A stretch of 40,624 nucleotides of DNA, taken from contig NZ_JXWY01000063.1 of NCBI RefSeq assembly GCF_000934465.1, positions 1 to 40,624 on the forward strand, in the 5' to 3' direction. Every line of letters begins with the position of its first letter. The stretch's first letter is position 1. Position numbers and translations under genes: made by a program. Below the pieces are notes generated by a model. The model had not been told where the DNA came from, ran no database searches, and saw nothing but the letters and a program-made list of their open reading frames with translations. Source of the stretch: Staphylococcus microti. GTDB lineage: Bacteria > Bacillota > Bacilli > Staphylococcales > Staphylococcaceae. This document shows, piece after piece, positions 17,981 to 26,049 of the stretch.

Positions 17981-18002
17981 AAATAAACTTAATATAAATA
18001 TT

Positions 18003-18047
18003 AATGTATTCATGAATATACAAACTAACTATATTCATGAATACATT
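18003..18047. repeat. Perfect 18-bp inverted repeat in the yfhO copy 1 leader
   Basis: AATGTATTCATGAATATA and its exact reverse complement flank a 9-base spacer (CAAACTAAC). Each arm also contains the 12-bp palindrome TATTCATGAATA. It could be a paired operator for a dimeric repressor or an RNA hairpin in the leader. It is absent from the matching region of the gtrA copy. Confidence 0.75.
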
Positions 18048-18089
18048 GTATATTTAAGGTTTTAACGATTTTTAAGGCGTGTTCTATTT

Positions 18090-18180
18090 TCATACTTATT
18101 CAGTCACCTTGTTACTTTCGTTAGATAAATCGTTAATGATGCCTTTTACTTATTGTGTGCGATGACATGATTGTACACAT
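18090..18180 (+). pseudogene. Probable decayed remnant of a gtrA-type gene
   Basis: Short blocks line up, in order, with the intact gtrA at 21152-21535. TTATTCAGTCACCTTGTT (near 18096) matches the part encoding ISHLVGF. AATCG...GCCTTTTACTTATTG (near 18129) matches the part encoding SIAPFVGL. TGACATGATTGTACACATA (near 18163) matches the gene end and beyond. Everything in between is missing. With the matching promoter before it and matching leader after it, this suggests that the duplicated unit was promoter-gtrA-yfhO and copy 1 lost gtrA. Alignment by eye only. Confidence 0.45.
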
Positions 18181-18216
18181 ATCCGTTTCAAATGAATGAT
18201 GAAAGAGTGACTGACA

Positions 18217-20805
18217 TTGAAAAAATCATACCTTTTCCTAAAGTGGGTTAAAATTTTATGTGCTGCATTTTTTGTTGCCGCAATTGTATATTTTCCAGTT
18301 TTTAGACGTTATTTTGAATATACTTCCGTTTATTGTGGTGCTTATGACGGTACGAAACAATTAATACCTTTTCAAATATTTTTATATGACCGTATCTCTC
18401 ACTTGTCATCTTTGTATGATATTGGTCTTGGCTTAGGTGGCGATTACTTCACAGACCTTGTATATTACTACGCAACTTCGCCCATCATGTATATCAACTT
18501 TTTATGTATTAAAGTGTTAGAAACATTAAGTGATATCGATCCTTCAAACATTGATTTTTGGGCTGCAAATCTGATGATTGTTGCTTATTTTAAATGTGTG
18601 CTTACGTTTTTAGCGATTTACGGGATGTTAAAAATGTTTGATCTTAAAAATCCATATCGTTTTCTAGGTGCGATGCTTTATAGCGCGTCAACTATTCTTT
18701 ATTTTTTCAACTTTTTATGGTCATTTTTTGGTGATGTTTTAATTTATTTGCCGCTTTCTATTTGGGGAATGGAACGTTTCTTTAAAACACGAAAAATCGG
18801 CTTATTTATCTTGGCAATTTCGTTGACACTCTTTTCTAATTTTTACTTTAGTTACTACGAAGTGATCGCATTAACTATTTATCTTATATATCGCATGATT
18901 GCCAGTCATCCAGATGATATTGTCACACGTTGGAAAAAGCTTTGGCTGTTGTGCCCTACACTATTGATTAGTATGTGTATCGCATCTTTTGGCTTTTTTA
19001 CAGGTGTTTATTCATTTTTAAATAATGACCGTAAGCTCAATCATTTTCATGTTCCGAGATTACTTGATGTGACACTCTATAACCATATCTTTTCAAATGA
19101 CTATTATTTTACAATTTCATTTATTGTATTAGTAGCACTCTTTTCATTTAAGCTTTATCGCTACTATTATTATCGTCTGTTTGCCATTTTCACATGGCTG
19201 TTACTTATCGGTACATTATCACCTTATACGGATAGCTTATTCAATGGCTTATCGTATCCTGAAAGACGTTGGGGTTATTTATTAGTGTTTTCATCAAGTA
19301 TACTCATTGCGTTGTGGTTAAAACATGTTACGGAATTAACGTGGCGTGAGTACTTAATATCGTTGTTACCACTCATTCCATTTGCTTTACTAACATTTTG
19401 GTTTGCTGGCGGACGTATGTGGTGGATGATTGCAACGGCTTTAATATTATATATCATGGCATTCTTTAGATTCCCTCAGCAGTCTATACCGAAATGGTGT
19501 CTAAGATTGGTTGTATGTCTTTTTGTGTTACAACAATTTGTGATGTTGCTCAATTACCATACCAATAACATTGTTTCCCATGTACCTAGTTTAAAAAACT
19601 TAGATACGCCATACTATCATAGTACGAAATTGCAAAAAACATTTGATGAGATTACGGAACAACGCGGACCTTTTGCACGCATTGACTATATCGACTATCT
19701 TGGCACACATCCTGTTAACTCAAATATGATATATGATTTTAATGGCCTATCACTTTATTCAAGTATTTTTGATGGGACGATATTAAACTACTATGACAAT
19801 ATCATGCAAATTAACACAGGATATGACAGTAACAGTACGTATCGCTCACTCGGACATCGTGCGAATTTATATGCGCTTTGGGGTGTAACGGATCGTATCG
19901 CAATCATACCTGATAAGACGACACCTTATGGTATGAAGACGCTAAGAAAAATTAAAGATGAAGAAAGAACTTGGACTTATAGCCGAAATATGATGCATTA
20001 TCCAGCAGCGCATTTGACGTCAAAAGTTTACAATGCCAAAGATTTAAAATCACCTTTAGACCGTGAACAAGCTTATCTCCAAGGGGTTGTGTTAGACGGT
20101 GTCAAAGGCAATACTTCATTTAAAGCAAACCCGAATCTTATCGACGATGCCGAAATCACACCTCGCCGTGCAACATATAAAGGCAATCGTCTTGTCGTTC
20201 AAAAGGATGATGGTGGTTTAAACATTTCAATGCCTTTAGATGATGGGCAATATGAAGATTACTACTTAGAAATGGATGTTGAATTATTGAAACCTGACAT
20301 TCAACATTACATTAAAGTAGATGGTTTCCAACAACATCGCGTGTCATTGAGCTATAAATACAAGCGTTTCGTCACACCGATAACAATACGTGTTCCCGCA
20401 AAAGAAACGATGCGCATCAAGCTTTTAAAAGGGACTTATCGTTTAAAAATTAAAGGCATCTATGGCGAAGATTATACGACACTTCACAAAGCGCAAAAAG
20501 ATGTGACACCTGTTAAAGTGACAAAAACAAACAGTGATTTTCGTATCGAAATGAAGCCAAAGAAAAAGTCATACCTTGTATTGCCAATACCATATCGTGA
20601 AGGCTTGAAAGCAGAAGTAAATGGTGAAGCGAGACCCGTCAAAAAAGGCAATGGTTTGCAAACAATTATTCCTGTTAACAAAGGGGATAAAAAGCTAATC
20701 CTCTATTACGAGTTACCATATTGGCGTCTCTATTTTGTTCTAACGCTTATTGGTATTGTTGGCGCATTTGTTTATCGTTGGTGGTTACGCGAAAAAGTGA
20801 ATTAA
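18217..20805 (+). CDS. yfhO: YfhO-family GT-C membrane glycosyltransferase, copy 1
   Basis: 862 residues. A polytopic membrane protein of the YfhO family, which in Firmicutes transfers a sugar from undecaprenyl phosphate to lipoteichoic acid outside the cell, with CsbB (loading) and GtcA (flipping). TM1 (about residues 10-29) is followed by an outer loop with Asp44 in YCGAYDGTKQLIPFQ, the likely GT-C catalytic acidic residue. About a dozen hydrophobic segments fill the first 430 residues, then a large soluble outer domain (about 450-830) and a last TM (LYFVLTLIGIVGAFVYRWWL). Start is TTG at 18217 behind GAAAGAGTGA. Very similar to the second copy; the residue before Asp44 is Tyr here and Gly there. 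Confidence 0.85.
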   Translation: MKKSYLFLKWVKILCAAFFVAAIVYFPVFRRYFEYTSVYCGAYDGTKQLIPFQIFLYDRISHLSSLYDIGLGLGGDYFTDLVYYYATSPIMYINFLCIKVLETLSDIDPSNIDFWAANLMIVAYFKCVLTFLAIYGMLKMFDLKNPYRFLGAMLYSASTILYFFNFLWSFFGDVLIYLPLSIWGMERFFKTRKIGLFILAISLTLFSNFYFSYYEVIALTIYLIYRMIASHPDDIVTRWKKLWLLCPTLLISMCIASFGFFTGVYSFLNNDRKLNHFHVPRLLDVTLYNHIFSNDYYFTISFIVLVALFSFKLYRYYYYRLFAIFTWLLLIGTLSPYTDSLFNGLSYPERRWGYLLVFSSSILIALWLKHVTELTWREYLISLLPLIPFALLTFWFAGGRMWWMIATALILYIMAFFRFPQQSIPKWCLRLVVCLFVLQQFVMLLNYHTNNIVSHVPSLKNLDTPYYHSTKLQKTFDEITEQRGPFARIDYIDYLGTHPVNSNMIYDFNGLSLYSSIFDGTILNYYDNIMQINTGYDSNSTYRSLGHRANLYALWGVTDRIAIIPDKTTPYGMKTLRKIKDEERTWTYSRNMMHYPAAHLTSKVYNAKDLKSPLDREQAYLQGVVLDGVKGNTSFKANPNLIDDAEITPRRATYKGNRLVVQKDDGGLNISMPLDDGQYEDYYLEMDVELLKPDIQHYIKVDGFQQHRVSLSYKYKRFVTPITIRVPAKETMRIKLLKGTYRLKIKGIYGEDYTTLHKAQKDVTPVKVTKTNSDFRIEMKPKKKSYLVLPIPYREGLKAEVNGEARPVKKGNGLQTIIPVNKGDKKLILYYELPYWRLYFVLTLIGIVGAFVYRWWLREKVN

Positions 20806-20815
20806 CATACATTAT

Positions 20816-20859
20816 AAAAAGGCAACGAAGATTTTGAAGTCAATCATCGTTGCCTTTTT
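20816..20859 (+). terminator. Terminator after yfhO copy 1
   Basis: AAAAAGGCAACGA pairs with TCGTTGCCTTTTT; an inner GATT/AATC extends the stem. The A-run before and T-run after make it work in both directions. Confidence 0.88.
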
Positions 20860-21070
20860 ATAAATAAGATGGTTTAAGTTCTGTTTAGAAATATATTAGA
20901 ACGGGAACAATGGGATTGTCATATTTTTCATTACAGAGTGAGCGGTTGATTTCCTACACTTAAAAGTATCATGCGATTTTATTGCAGTTAAAAGTTATAA
21001 TGTATTTGTAATTATATGACACCAAATACTAGATATTTATTCATATTAATATTTCACGCTTTTCTCCTTG

Positions 21071-21100
21071 ATTTATGTTATATTTTATCAGTAGGTTGTA
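21071..21100 (+). promoter_or_regulatory. Candidate extended -10 promoter of gtrA-yfhO copy 2
   Basis: TGtTATATT at 21076-21084 within the 30 bases shared with 17951-17980. Transcription would start about 60 bases before the gtrA ATG. Confidence 0.55.
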
Positions 21101-21151
21101 TACGATGTGACATACGACCCAATTTTTTATATTAAATGAAAGTAGGCATTC

Positions 21152-21535
21152 ATGATGATGCAATCTGATCGTCTTTTTGAAATTATTCGTTTTATTATTG
21201 TTGGTGGCTTAAATACTGTCAACTACTACATTGTGTATTTAATCTTGTTACATTTATTCCATGTACAATATTTAATCAGTCACCTCGTTGGCTTTGCTGT
21301 AGCATTTGTTATTTCTTACTACTTGAACTGCTATTTCGTCTATAAAGTGAAACCAACACTTAAGAAATTTTTAGCATTTCCACTTACTCAAGTTGTAAAT
21401 ATGGGCGTACAAACGTTGCTCATTTATCTTTTTGTTGATTTTCTTCATTTCAACGAATCGATTGCACCTTTTGTTGGACTGATCGTTACAATACCAATCA
21501 CGTATGTGCTATCTAAATTTATACTGACAAAATAA
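21152..21535 (+). CDS. GtrA/GtcA-family membrane protein (putative undecaprenyl-phosphate-sugar flippase)
   Basis: 127 residues with four hydrophobic segments (about 10-30, 36-58, 72-93, 98-120). FIIVGGLNTVNYYIVYLILL and LISHLVGFAVAFVISYYLNC are typical of GtrA/GtcA. Family members flip polyprenyl-phosphate-linked sugars to the outer face for lipoteichoic or wall teichoic acid or O-antigen decoration. Start ATG at 21152 with GTAGG upstream; two further ATGs follow directly. It lies 48 bases before yfhO copy 2, so the flippase and the transferase of one glycosylation route are paired. The third partner, a CsbB-type transferase, is not in the window. Confidence 0.85.
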   Translation: MMMQSDRLFEIIRFIIVGGLNTVNYYIVYLILLHLFHVQYLISHLVGFAVAFVISYYLNCYFVYKVKPTLKKFLAFPLTQVVNMGVQTLLIYLFVDFLHFNESIAPFVGLIVTIPITYVLSKFILTK

Positions 21536-21583
21536 CGGTACACATACACGTTTCAAATGATTTAAGAAAGAGTGTGACTGTAA

Positions 21584-24163
21584 GTGAAAAGAAATTATCC
21601 TTACCTTAAATGGTTCAAAATAGTGTGCGTTGCCATGTTTGTCGGCGCACTCGTTTATCTTCCAGTATTATATCGCTATTCCGCACATGGTGTTATTTAT
21701 AGTGGTGCTGGTGATGGTTTTAAACAAATGATGCCATTCCAACTGTTTCTCTATGATCGAATGTCCAATTTATCATCCTTCTATGATATTGCCCTAGGAT
21801 TAGGTGGGGACTACTTCACGGATTTATCTTATTACTACACAACTTCTCCGATTATGTATGCGAACTTTTTATGTGTGAAACTCATTGAAACTTTTAGTCA
21901 TTTTGATCCAACGCATATTGATTTTTGGCCAGGTAATCAAATTGTTGTTGCGTACGTAAAATGTGTCCTAACCTTCCTAGCAACTTATGGCATGTTTAAA
22001 ATGTTGAACCTTAAAAATCCTTATCGCTTTTTAGGTGCGATGCTTTATAGTACATCGACCATTCTATATTATTTCAATTTTACATGGTCTTTTTTTGGAG
22101 ATATTATGTTGTACTTACCACTCTCTATTTGGGGTATGGAACGTTTCTTCAAAACACGTAAAATTGGATTATTTATTGTTGCGATTGCATTAACTTTGTT
22201 TTCCAACTTCTATTTTAGTTATTATGAAACAATCGCATTAGGTGTTTATTTAATTTATCGTATGATTTATACGCATCCAGATGATGTCATTACACGTTGG
22301 AAAAAATTATGGTTACTGATTCCAGCGGTGTTAATCAGTTTTTGTATTGCGTCACTTGGCTTTTTAACAGGTGTGCGTTCATTTGCGAATAACGATCGTA
22401 AACTGAACGATTTTGATATTCCTGCACTGATTGATTTCTCACAAAAATACCATATCTTTTCAAACGGTTTTTATTTTACGATTACGTTTATCGCATTAGT
22501 GGCACTGTTTTCCTTTAAACTCTATCGCCACTACTATTATCGTTTGTTTGCAATTTTTACTTGGCTTATGCTTATTGGCGCATTAACGCCGTACTTTGAC
22601 AGCTTATTCAATGGCTTTTCGTATCCACAAAGACGTTGGGGGTATTTGCTAGTATTATCAACGAGTGTGCTGATGGCATTGTGGTTAAAACATCTGACCG
22701 AATTAACTTGGCGTGATTATCTCATTTCATTGTTACCACTTATTCCATTAGCTATTGTCACACTGTTCTTTTCATCTGGACGTATGTGGTGGATGATTGC
22801 GAGTGCATTAATATTATGTATCGCCGCATACTTTATTTATCGTCAAACAACGCTGTCCAAAAAAGTTATATATCTCATTATTGGGCTGTTCATCATACAA
22901 CAGTACGTATTGTTATTAAACTATCATTCCAACAATATGTTACGTCATGAAGCAGGTATATCAACGTTACACGCACCGAAATATCATAGCGCCCCACTTC
23001 AAGAAACGATTGATGCCATTACCGAGCGACAAGCACCCTTTGAGCGTATTGATTATATGAGTACCTATGCCATTAATTCAAATATGATTTATCACTTTAA
23101 TGGCGTTGCACTGTATTCGAGTATTTTTGATGGAGAAATTTTGGACTACTACGACAATCTCATGCAAATTAATATGGAATATGATAGTAACAGTACGTAT
23201 CGTCTACTTGGTAACCGTGCCAACTTATATGCGTTATGGGGTGTTTCGGATCGTATTAAAAAAGGAAACGATCCATCTATCCCTTATGGTATGGTTGTTC
23301 AAAATAAAATTAAAGATAACCATATAAAATGGACACACAGTCGAAATACGTTCAACTACCCTGCAGCACACCTAACTTCTAAAGTGTATGATGCGAAAGA
23401 TTTAAAATCACCTTTAGATCGTGAACATGCCATGTTACAAGGTGTTGTTGTTGATGGCGAGAAAAGTAATACTGCGTTTCAAGCTAACCCTAATTTAATG
23501 AAATCAGCTGAAATCACACCACGTGATGCAACGCAAAATGGTCAAAAACTGACCGTTACAAAAAATTTAGGTGGATTAGATATTAAGATGCCTAAAGATT
23601 CGTTAGCACGTTACAAAGATTATTACTTAGAGATGGATGTCGAACTTTTGAATCCAGACAAACCGCACTATTTAAAAGTGGATGACTTCCATCAACGTCG
23701 TACGATGCTTAGCTACAAATACAAACGCTTTGTAACACCTGTCACTATCCGTGTACCAGTGCGAGAACCGATGCAACTCAAACTGAAAAAAGGCACATAT
23801 CGTGTCAAGATTAAAGGGATTTATGGCGAAGATTATTCAACATTAGAACAAGCACAAAAAGATGTAACGCCCGTTAAAGTAACAAAAACACGACGTCACC
23901 TACGTGTCGACATGCATCCAACCCAAAAGTCATACCTTGTACTACCCATGCCATACCGTGATGGTTTGAAAGCAGAAGTAGACGGTAAAGAAATACCTGT
24001 GAAACAAGGCAATGGCATACAAACAGTTATTCCTGTTAACAAAGGTGATGAGAAACTGATTCTCCGTTATGAATTACCTTATTGGCACGTCTATATTGCA
24101 TTAACGATTTTTGGACTTATCAGTGCCTTTATTTATCGCTGGTGGTTACGTCGGAAATTTTAA
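21584..24163 (+). CDS. yfhO: YfhO-family GT-C membrane glycosyltransferase, copy 2
   Basis: 859 residues, start GTG at 21584 behind GAAAGAGTGTG. Same architecture as copy 1: TM1 (about 10-29), outer loop with Asp44 in YSGAGDGFKQMMPFQ, about a dozen TM segments, a soluble outer domain from about 450 and a C-terminal TM (VYIALTIFGLISAFIYRWWL). Long stretches are identical to copy 1 (for instance MERFFKTRKIGLFI and KFKRFVTP-like YKYKRFVTP), with more change at 280-300 and 400-470. Co-transcribed with gtrA. The two copies may differ in sugar donor or acceptor, or just in dosage; the sequence does not tell which. Confidence 0.87.
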   Translation: MKRNYPYLKWFKIVCVAMFVGALVYLPVLYRYSAHGVIYSGAGDGFKQMMPFQLFLYDRMSNLSSFYDIALGLGGDYFTDLSYYYTTSPIMYANFLCVKLIETFSHFDPTHIDFWPGNQIVVAYVKCVLTFLATYGMFKMLNLKNPYRFLGAMLYSTSTILYYFNFTWSFFGDIMLYLPLSIWGMERFFKTRKIGLFIVAIALTLFSNFYFSYYETIALGVYLIYRMIYTHPDDVITRWKKLWLLIPAVLISFCIASLGFLTGVRSFANNDRKLNDFDIPALIDFSQKYHIFSNGFYFTITFIALVALFSFKLYRHYYYRLFAIFTWLMLIGALTPYFDSLFNGFSYPQRRWGYLLVLSTSVLMALWLKHLTELTWRDYLISLLPLIPLAIVTLFFSSGRMWWMIASALILCIAAYFIYRQTTLSKKVIYLIIGLFIIQQYVLLLNYHSNNMLRHEAGISTLHAPKYHSAPLQETIDAITERQAPFERIDYMSTYAINSNMIYHFNGVALYSSIFDGEILDYYDNLMQINMEYDSNSTYRLLGNRANLYALWGVSDRIKKGNDPSIPYGMVVQNKIKDNHIKWTHSRNTFNYPAAHLTSKVYDAKDLKSPLDREHAMLQGVVVDGEKSNTAFQANPNLMKSAEITPRDATQNGQKLTVTKNLGGLDIKMPKDSLARYKDYYLEMDVELLNPDKPHYLKVDDFHQRRTMLSYKYKRFVTPVTIRVPVREPMQLKLKKGTYRVKIKGIYGEDYSTLEQAQKDVTPVKVTKTRRHLRVDMHPTQKSYLVLPMPYRDGLKAEVDGKEIPVKQGNGIQTVIPVNKGDEKLILRYELPYWHVYIALTIFGLISAFIYRWWLRRKF

Positions 24164-24168
24164 AAGTA

Positions 24169-24210
24169 AAAAGCAACGGTCTTCACTTTTTCAAGTGCCG
24201 TTGCTTTTTT
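24169..24210 (+). terminator. Terminator after yfhO copy 2
   Basis: AAGCAACGG...CCGTTGCTT with inner CACTT/AAGTG, then TTTTTT. Confidence 0.88.
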
Positions 24211-24212
24211 GT

Positions 24213-24383
24213 GGGAGCGGGACAGAAAGTTTATTTTTACAAAAAGCTTTCGTCGTCCCGCCCGGCAAGGGTGACTAGAAGTGAAAAAAGTTTTTTAAAC
24301 GTATTTTCACTTCAGACACCTACTGCCAATGAGTGCTGTTTCCCTAATATTATCCTATCCCGATTGGATAATATTATTTTTTT
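24213..24383. repeat. Hairpin-rich staphylococcal-type intergenic repeat
   Basis: Three further hairpins follow the yfhO terminator. The first is GGGAGCGGGAC/GTCCCGCCC (24213-24263). The second has a perfect 10-bp stem, GAAGTGAAAA/TTTTCACTTC (24278-24313). The third has a perfect 11-bp stem, TAATATTATCC/GGATAATATTA (24345-24376), followed by TTTTTTT. The GGGACAGAAA...GTCCCGCC hairpin resembles repeats scattered between genes in staphylococci. The last hairpin overlaps the stop codon of the convergent small membrane-protein gene and can act as a plus-strand terminator. Confidence 0.65.
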
Positions 24384-24580
24384 CTTACGATACTTTTAAT
24401 GAGATAAAAGATTTGCGTTAGGCCAATAGCAGTCAATATGATGATGATTAAGTTTACTAAGATTTGCCACCAATAGTCTGAAGGTAAGTATGAGAATAGT
24501 AAACATGATGGAATAAAAAAGATCAGGTCTAAAATGCCTATGTCCTTAAGATTTTCATCTAAGTGATTGTTTTTATTCAT
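24374..24580 (-). CDS. Small membrane protein of unknown function
   Basis: 68 residues with two hydrophobic segments (about 19-35, LDLIFFIPSCLLFSYLP; about 39-62, WWQILVNLIIIILTAIGLTQ) and a basic end (IKSIVRKK). ATG at 24580 has AGAGG 8 bases upstream, which supports it being a real gene. I recognise no family. It stands alone, convergent to yfhO copy 2, next to the HTH-ImmA/IrrE cassette. Confidence 0.6.
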   Translation of the reverse strand: MNKNNHLDENLKDIGILDLIFFIPSCLLFSYLPSDYWWQILVNLIIIILTAIGLTQIFYLIKSIVRKK

Positions 24581-24763
24581 CTATCAAACCTCTTTTCTAA
24601 ATTTAACTTATTATTTTACAAGCTTGTCTATTGGCAAAACCAAGTGCAGGTCTAAATCTTTTGATTACATGTATTGGTTACCATAAGAACTAGAAACTAA
24701 AATGAATAAATGATTTCTTCATATGAATTCGTCTTTTTTAAACTCTACCCTTAAATGACATCA

Positions 24764-24804
24764 AAAAAACCGCCCTAACATATGATAATCACATGCTAAG
24801 ACGG
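24764..24804 (-). repeat. Direct repeat copy A (41 bp, terminator after the ImmA/IrrE gene)
   Basis: Identical over 41 bases to 27089-27129. On the minus strand it forms CCGTCTTAGCAT...ATATGTTAGGGCGG followed by TTTTTT, a terminator. Copy B is the natural rplS terminator, so copy A at the far end of the cassette looks like a duplication made at insertion. Confidence 0.9.
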
Positions 24805-24825
24805 TTTATATCAAAATTGAACTAT

Positions 24826-26025
24826 TTATGTTATTGAACGTTTATCACGAAAGTCTCCGATATTTAGCACTTCTGTCTGACTAAAATAATCTTTTTGATT
24901 GGTCATATACGCCTCAAAAAAGTCGGTTTCTAAATTCAATAAATGTACTAAGAAATTAGGTCGAATATGAAAAGTATGCCATATATCATCAACAGTCACG
25001 ACTTCTTTATCTAATACAAATTTCAAAAGCGCACGTACTTTTCCTGGTTTGATCGGAACGATTTCATCATCTAGCGGTTCAAATGTTTTGTACCCTTTTT
25101 TACTCAGTTGTCCCCAGAAGTATCTATTTTCTTGATACGTCATCAAACCGAGTTCATACGCCCTCATTTCCATAGCTGCAATGGATACTAAGTATTTACG
25201 CTTCAAGTCAATATAATAGTCTGGATTCGATTTTCTTGCCAAATTCAAAAAATCATTTGTAAATTCGGCTTCTGGTAATAAAAATGCTGACGCAAATAAA
25301 TGCGCTTCTTTCTCTATTATTTTCAAATCGGAGGTGCTTAAAATATCCATATCTACGTCATCATGTAACAATAAATGCCCTAACTCATGCGCTAAATCAA
25401 AGTTTCTTCTAACTGCTGATTTTTTGGCACTTCCTAAAACAATATATAGACGCCCATCGTTTGTCACAGTACTATAAGCATCAATGTCAGTACCTAAATG
25501 TTTTTCAACAATATAAATACCACTTTTCTCCAGCGTATACATCAAATCTTTATTATCTTCTAAAGCAAGCGATGTTCTGGCATATTCAGCAATCCGTTTG
25601 ATGATTTCATTTCTATCATCATTCGTTTTTTGTATCATACGCAAAGTTGTTTCTCTAACTGCTCGAATAGGTGTTTTTGGCATAACCAAACGTTGTTCAA
25701 AGAAATGAATATAGTAATCCACAAAGTTTACAAAGGTCAATTCTAACTTTGTCTTTTTTCTAGATTCTCTATCTCGTGCTCTATAAGCGACTTTTTCTTC
25801 AGACACTTTTTGAACGACATATTCTGACGAGAAAAAATATTTGGACGCTACATTAAATAAATGGCTTAATTCATTTAAGACATCAATACGAGGAAGTATT
25901 GAGTCGTTTTCATATTGCCACACAGCTTGTTCAGTGATATTTAACTGATCTGCGAGCTCTTTTCTGGAGAGTCCATTTAACTTACGGACATTGCTGAGCT
26001 TTTCTCCATAAAACATCAATGTCAT
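24826..26025 (-). CDS. XRE-family HTH / ImmA-IrrE metallopeptidase fusion protein
   Basis: About 399 residues. An N-terminal XRE helix-turn-helix (about 5-65: YGEKLSNVRKLNGLSRKELA, QLNITEQAVWQYENDS) is followed by a linker and an ImmA/IrrE metallopeptidase domain with zinc motif FDLAHELGHLLLH (HELGH about 213-217) and a downstream Glu in EKEAHLFASAFLLP. The last 100 residues are an unassigned domain. ImmA/IrrE enzymes cut repressors to switch on phage, ICE or stress genes; here DNA binding and protease lie in one chain. Start is taken at the ATG at 26025; an adjacent GTG (26028) and an ATG at 26016 are possible. It follows the frameshifted gene by 24 bases, probably in one operon. Confidence 0.85.
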   Translation of the reverse strand: MTLMFYGEKLSNVRKLNGLSRKELADQLNITEQAVWQYENDSILPRIDVLNELSHLFNVASKYFFSSEYVVQKVSEEKVAYRARDRESRKKTKLELTFVNFVDYYIHFFEQRLVMPKTPIRAVRETTLRMIQKTNDDRNEIIKRIAEYARTSLALEDNKDLMYTLEKSGIYIVEKHLGTDIDAYSTVTNDGRLYIVLGSAKKSAVRRNFDLAHELGHLLLHDDVDMDILSTSDLKIIEKEAHLFASAFLLPEAEFTNDFLNLARKSNPDYYIDLKRKYLVSIAAMEMRAYELGLMTYQENRYFWGQLSKKGYKTFEPLDDEIVPIKPGKVRALLKFVLDKEVVTVDDIWHTFHIRPNFLVHLLNLETDFFEAYMTNQKDYFSQTEVLNIGDFRDKRSIT

Positions 26026-26049
26026 CACAACTTTCTTTTATTTCGGCTC

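Larger units (their letters stand above)
17679..18216. other. Intergenic region between divergent aldo/keto reductase and yfhO copy 1
   Basis: 538 bases without an intact gene. In order it holds the aldo/keto reductase promoter, the orphan terminator, an extended -10 shared with the gtrA promoter, a perfect 18-bp inverted repeat (18003-18047) and a probable gtrA remnant (about 18090-18180) that leads into the yfhO ribosome-binding site. Confidence 0.7.
20806..21151. other. Intergenic region between yfhO copy 1 and gtrA
   Basis: Contains the yfhO copy 1 terminator (20816-20859) and the gtrA promoter region (21071-21100). The stretch between shows no gene or repeat that I can support. Confidence 0.6.
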
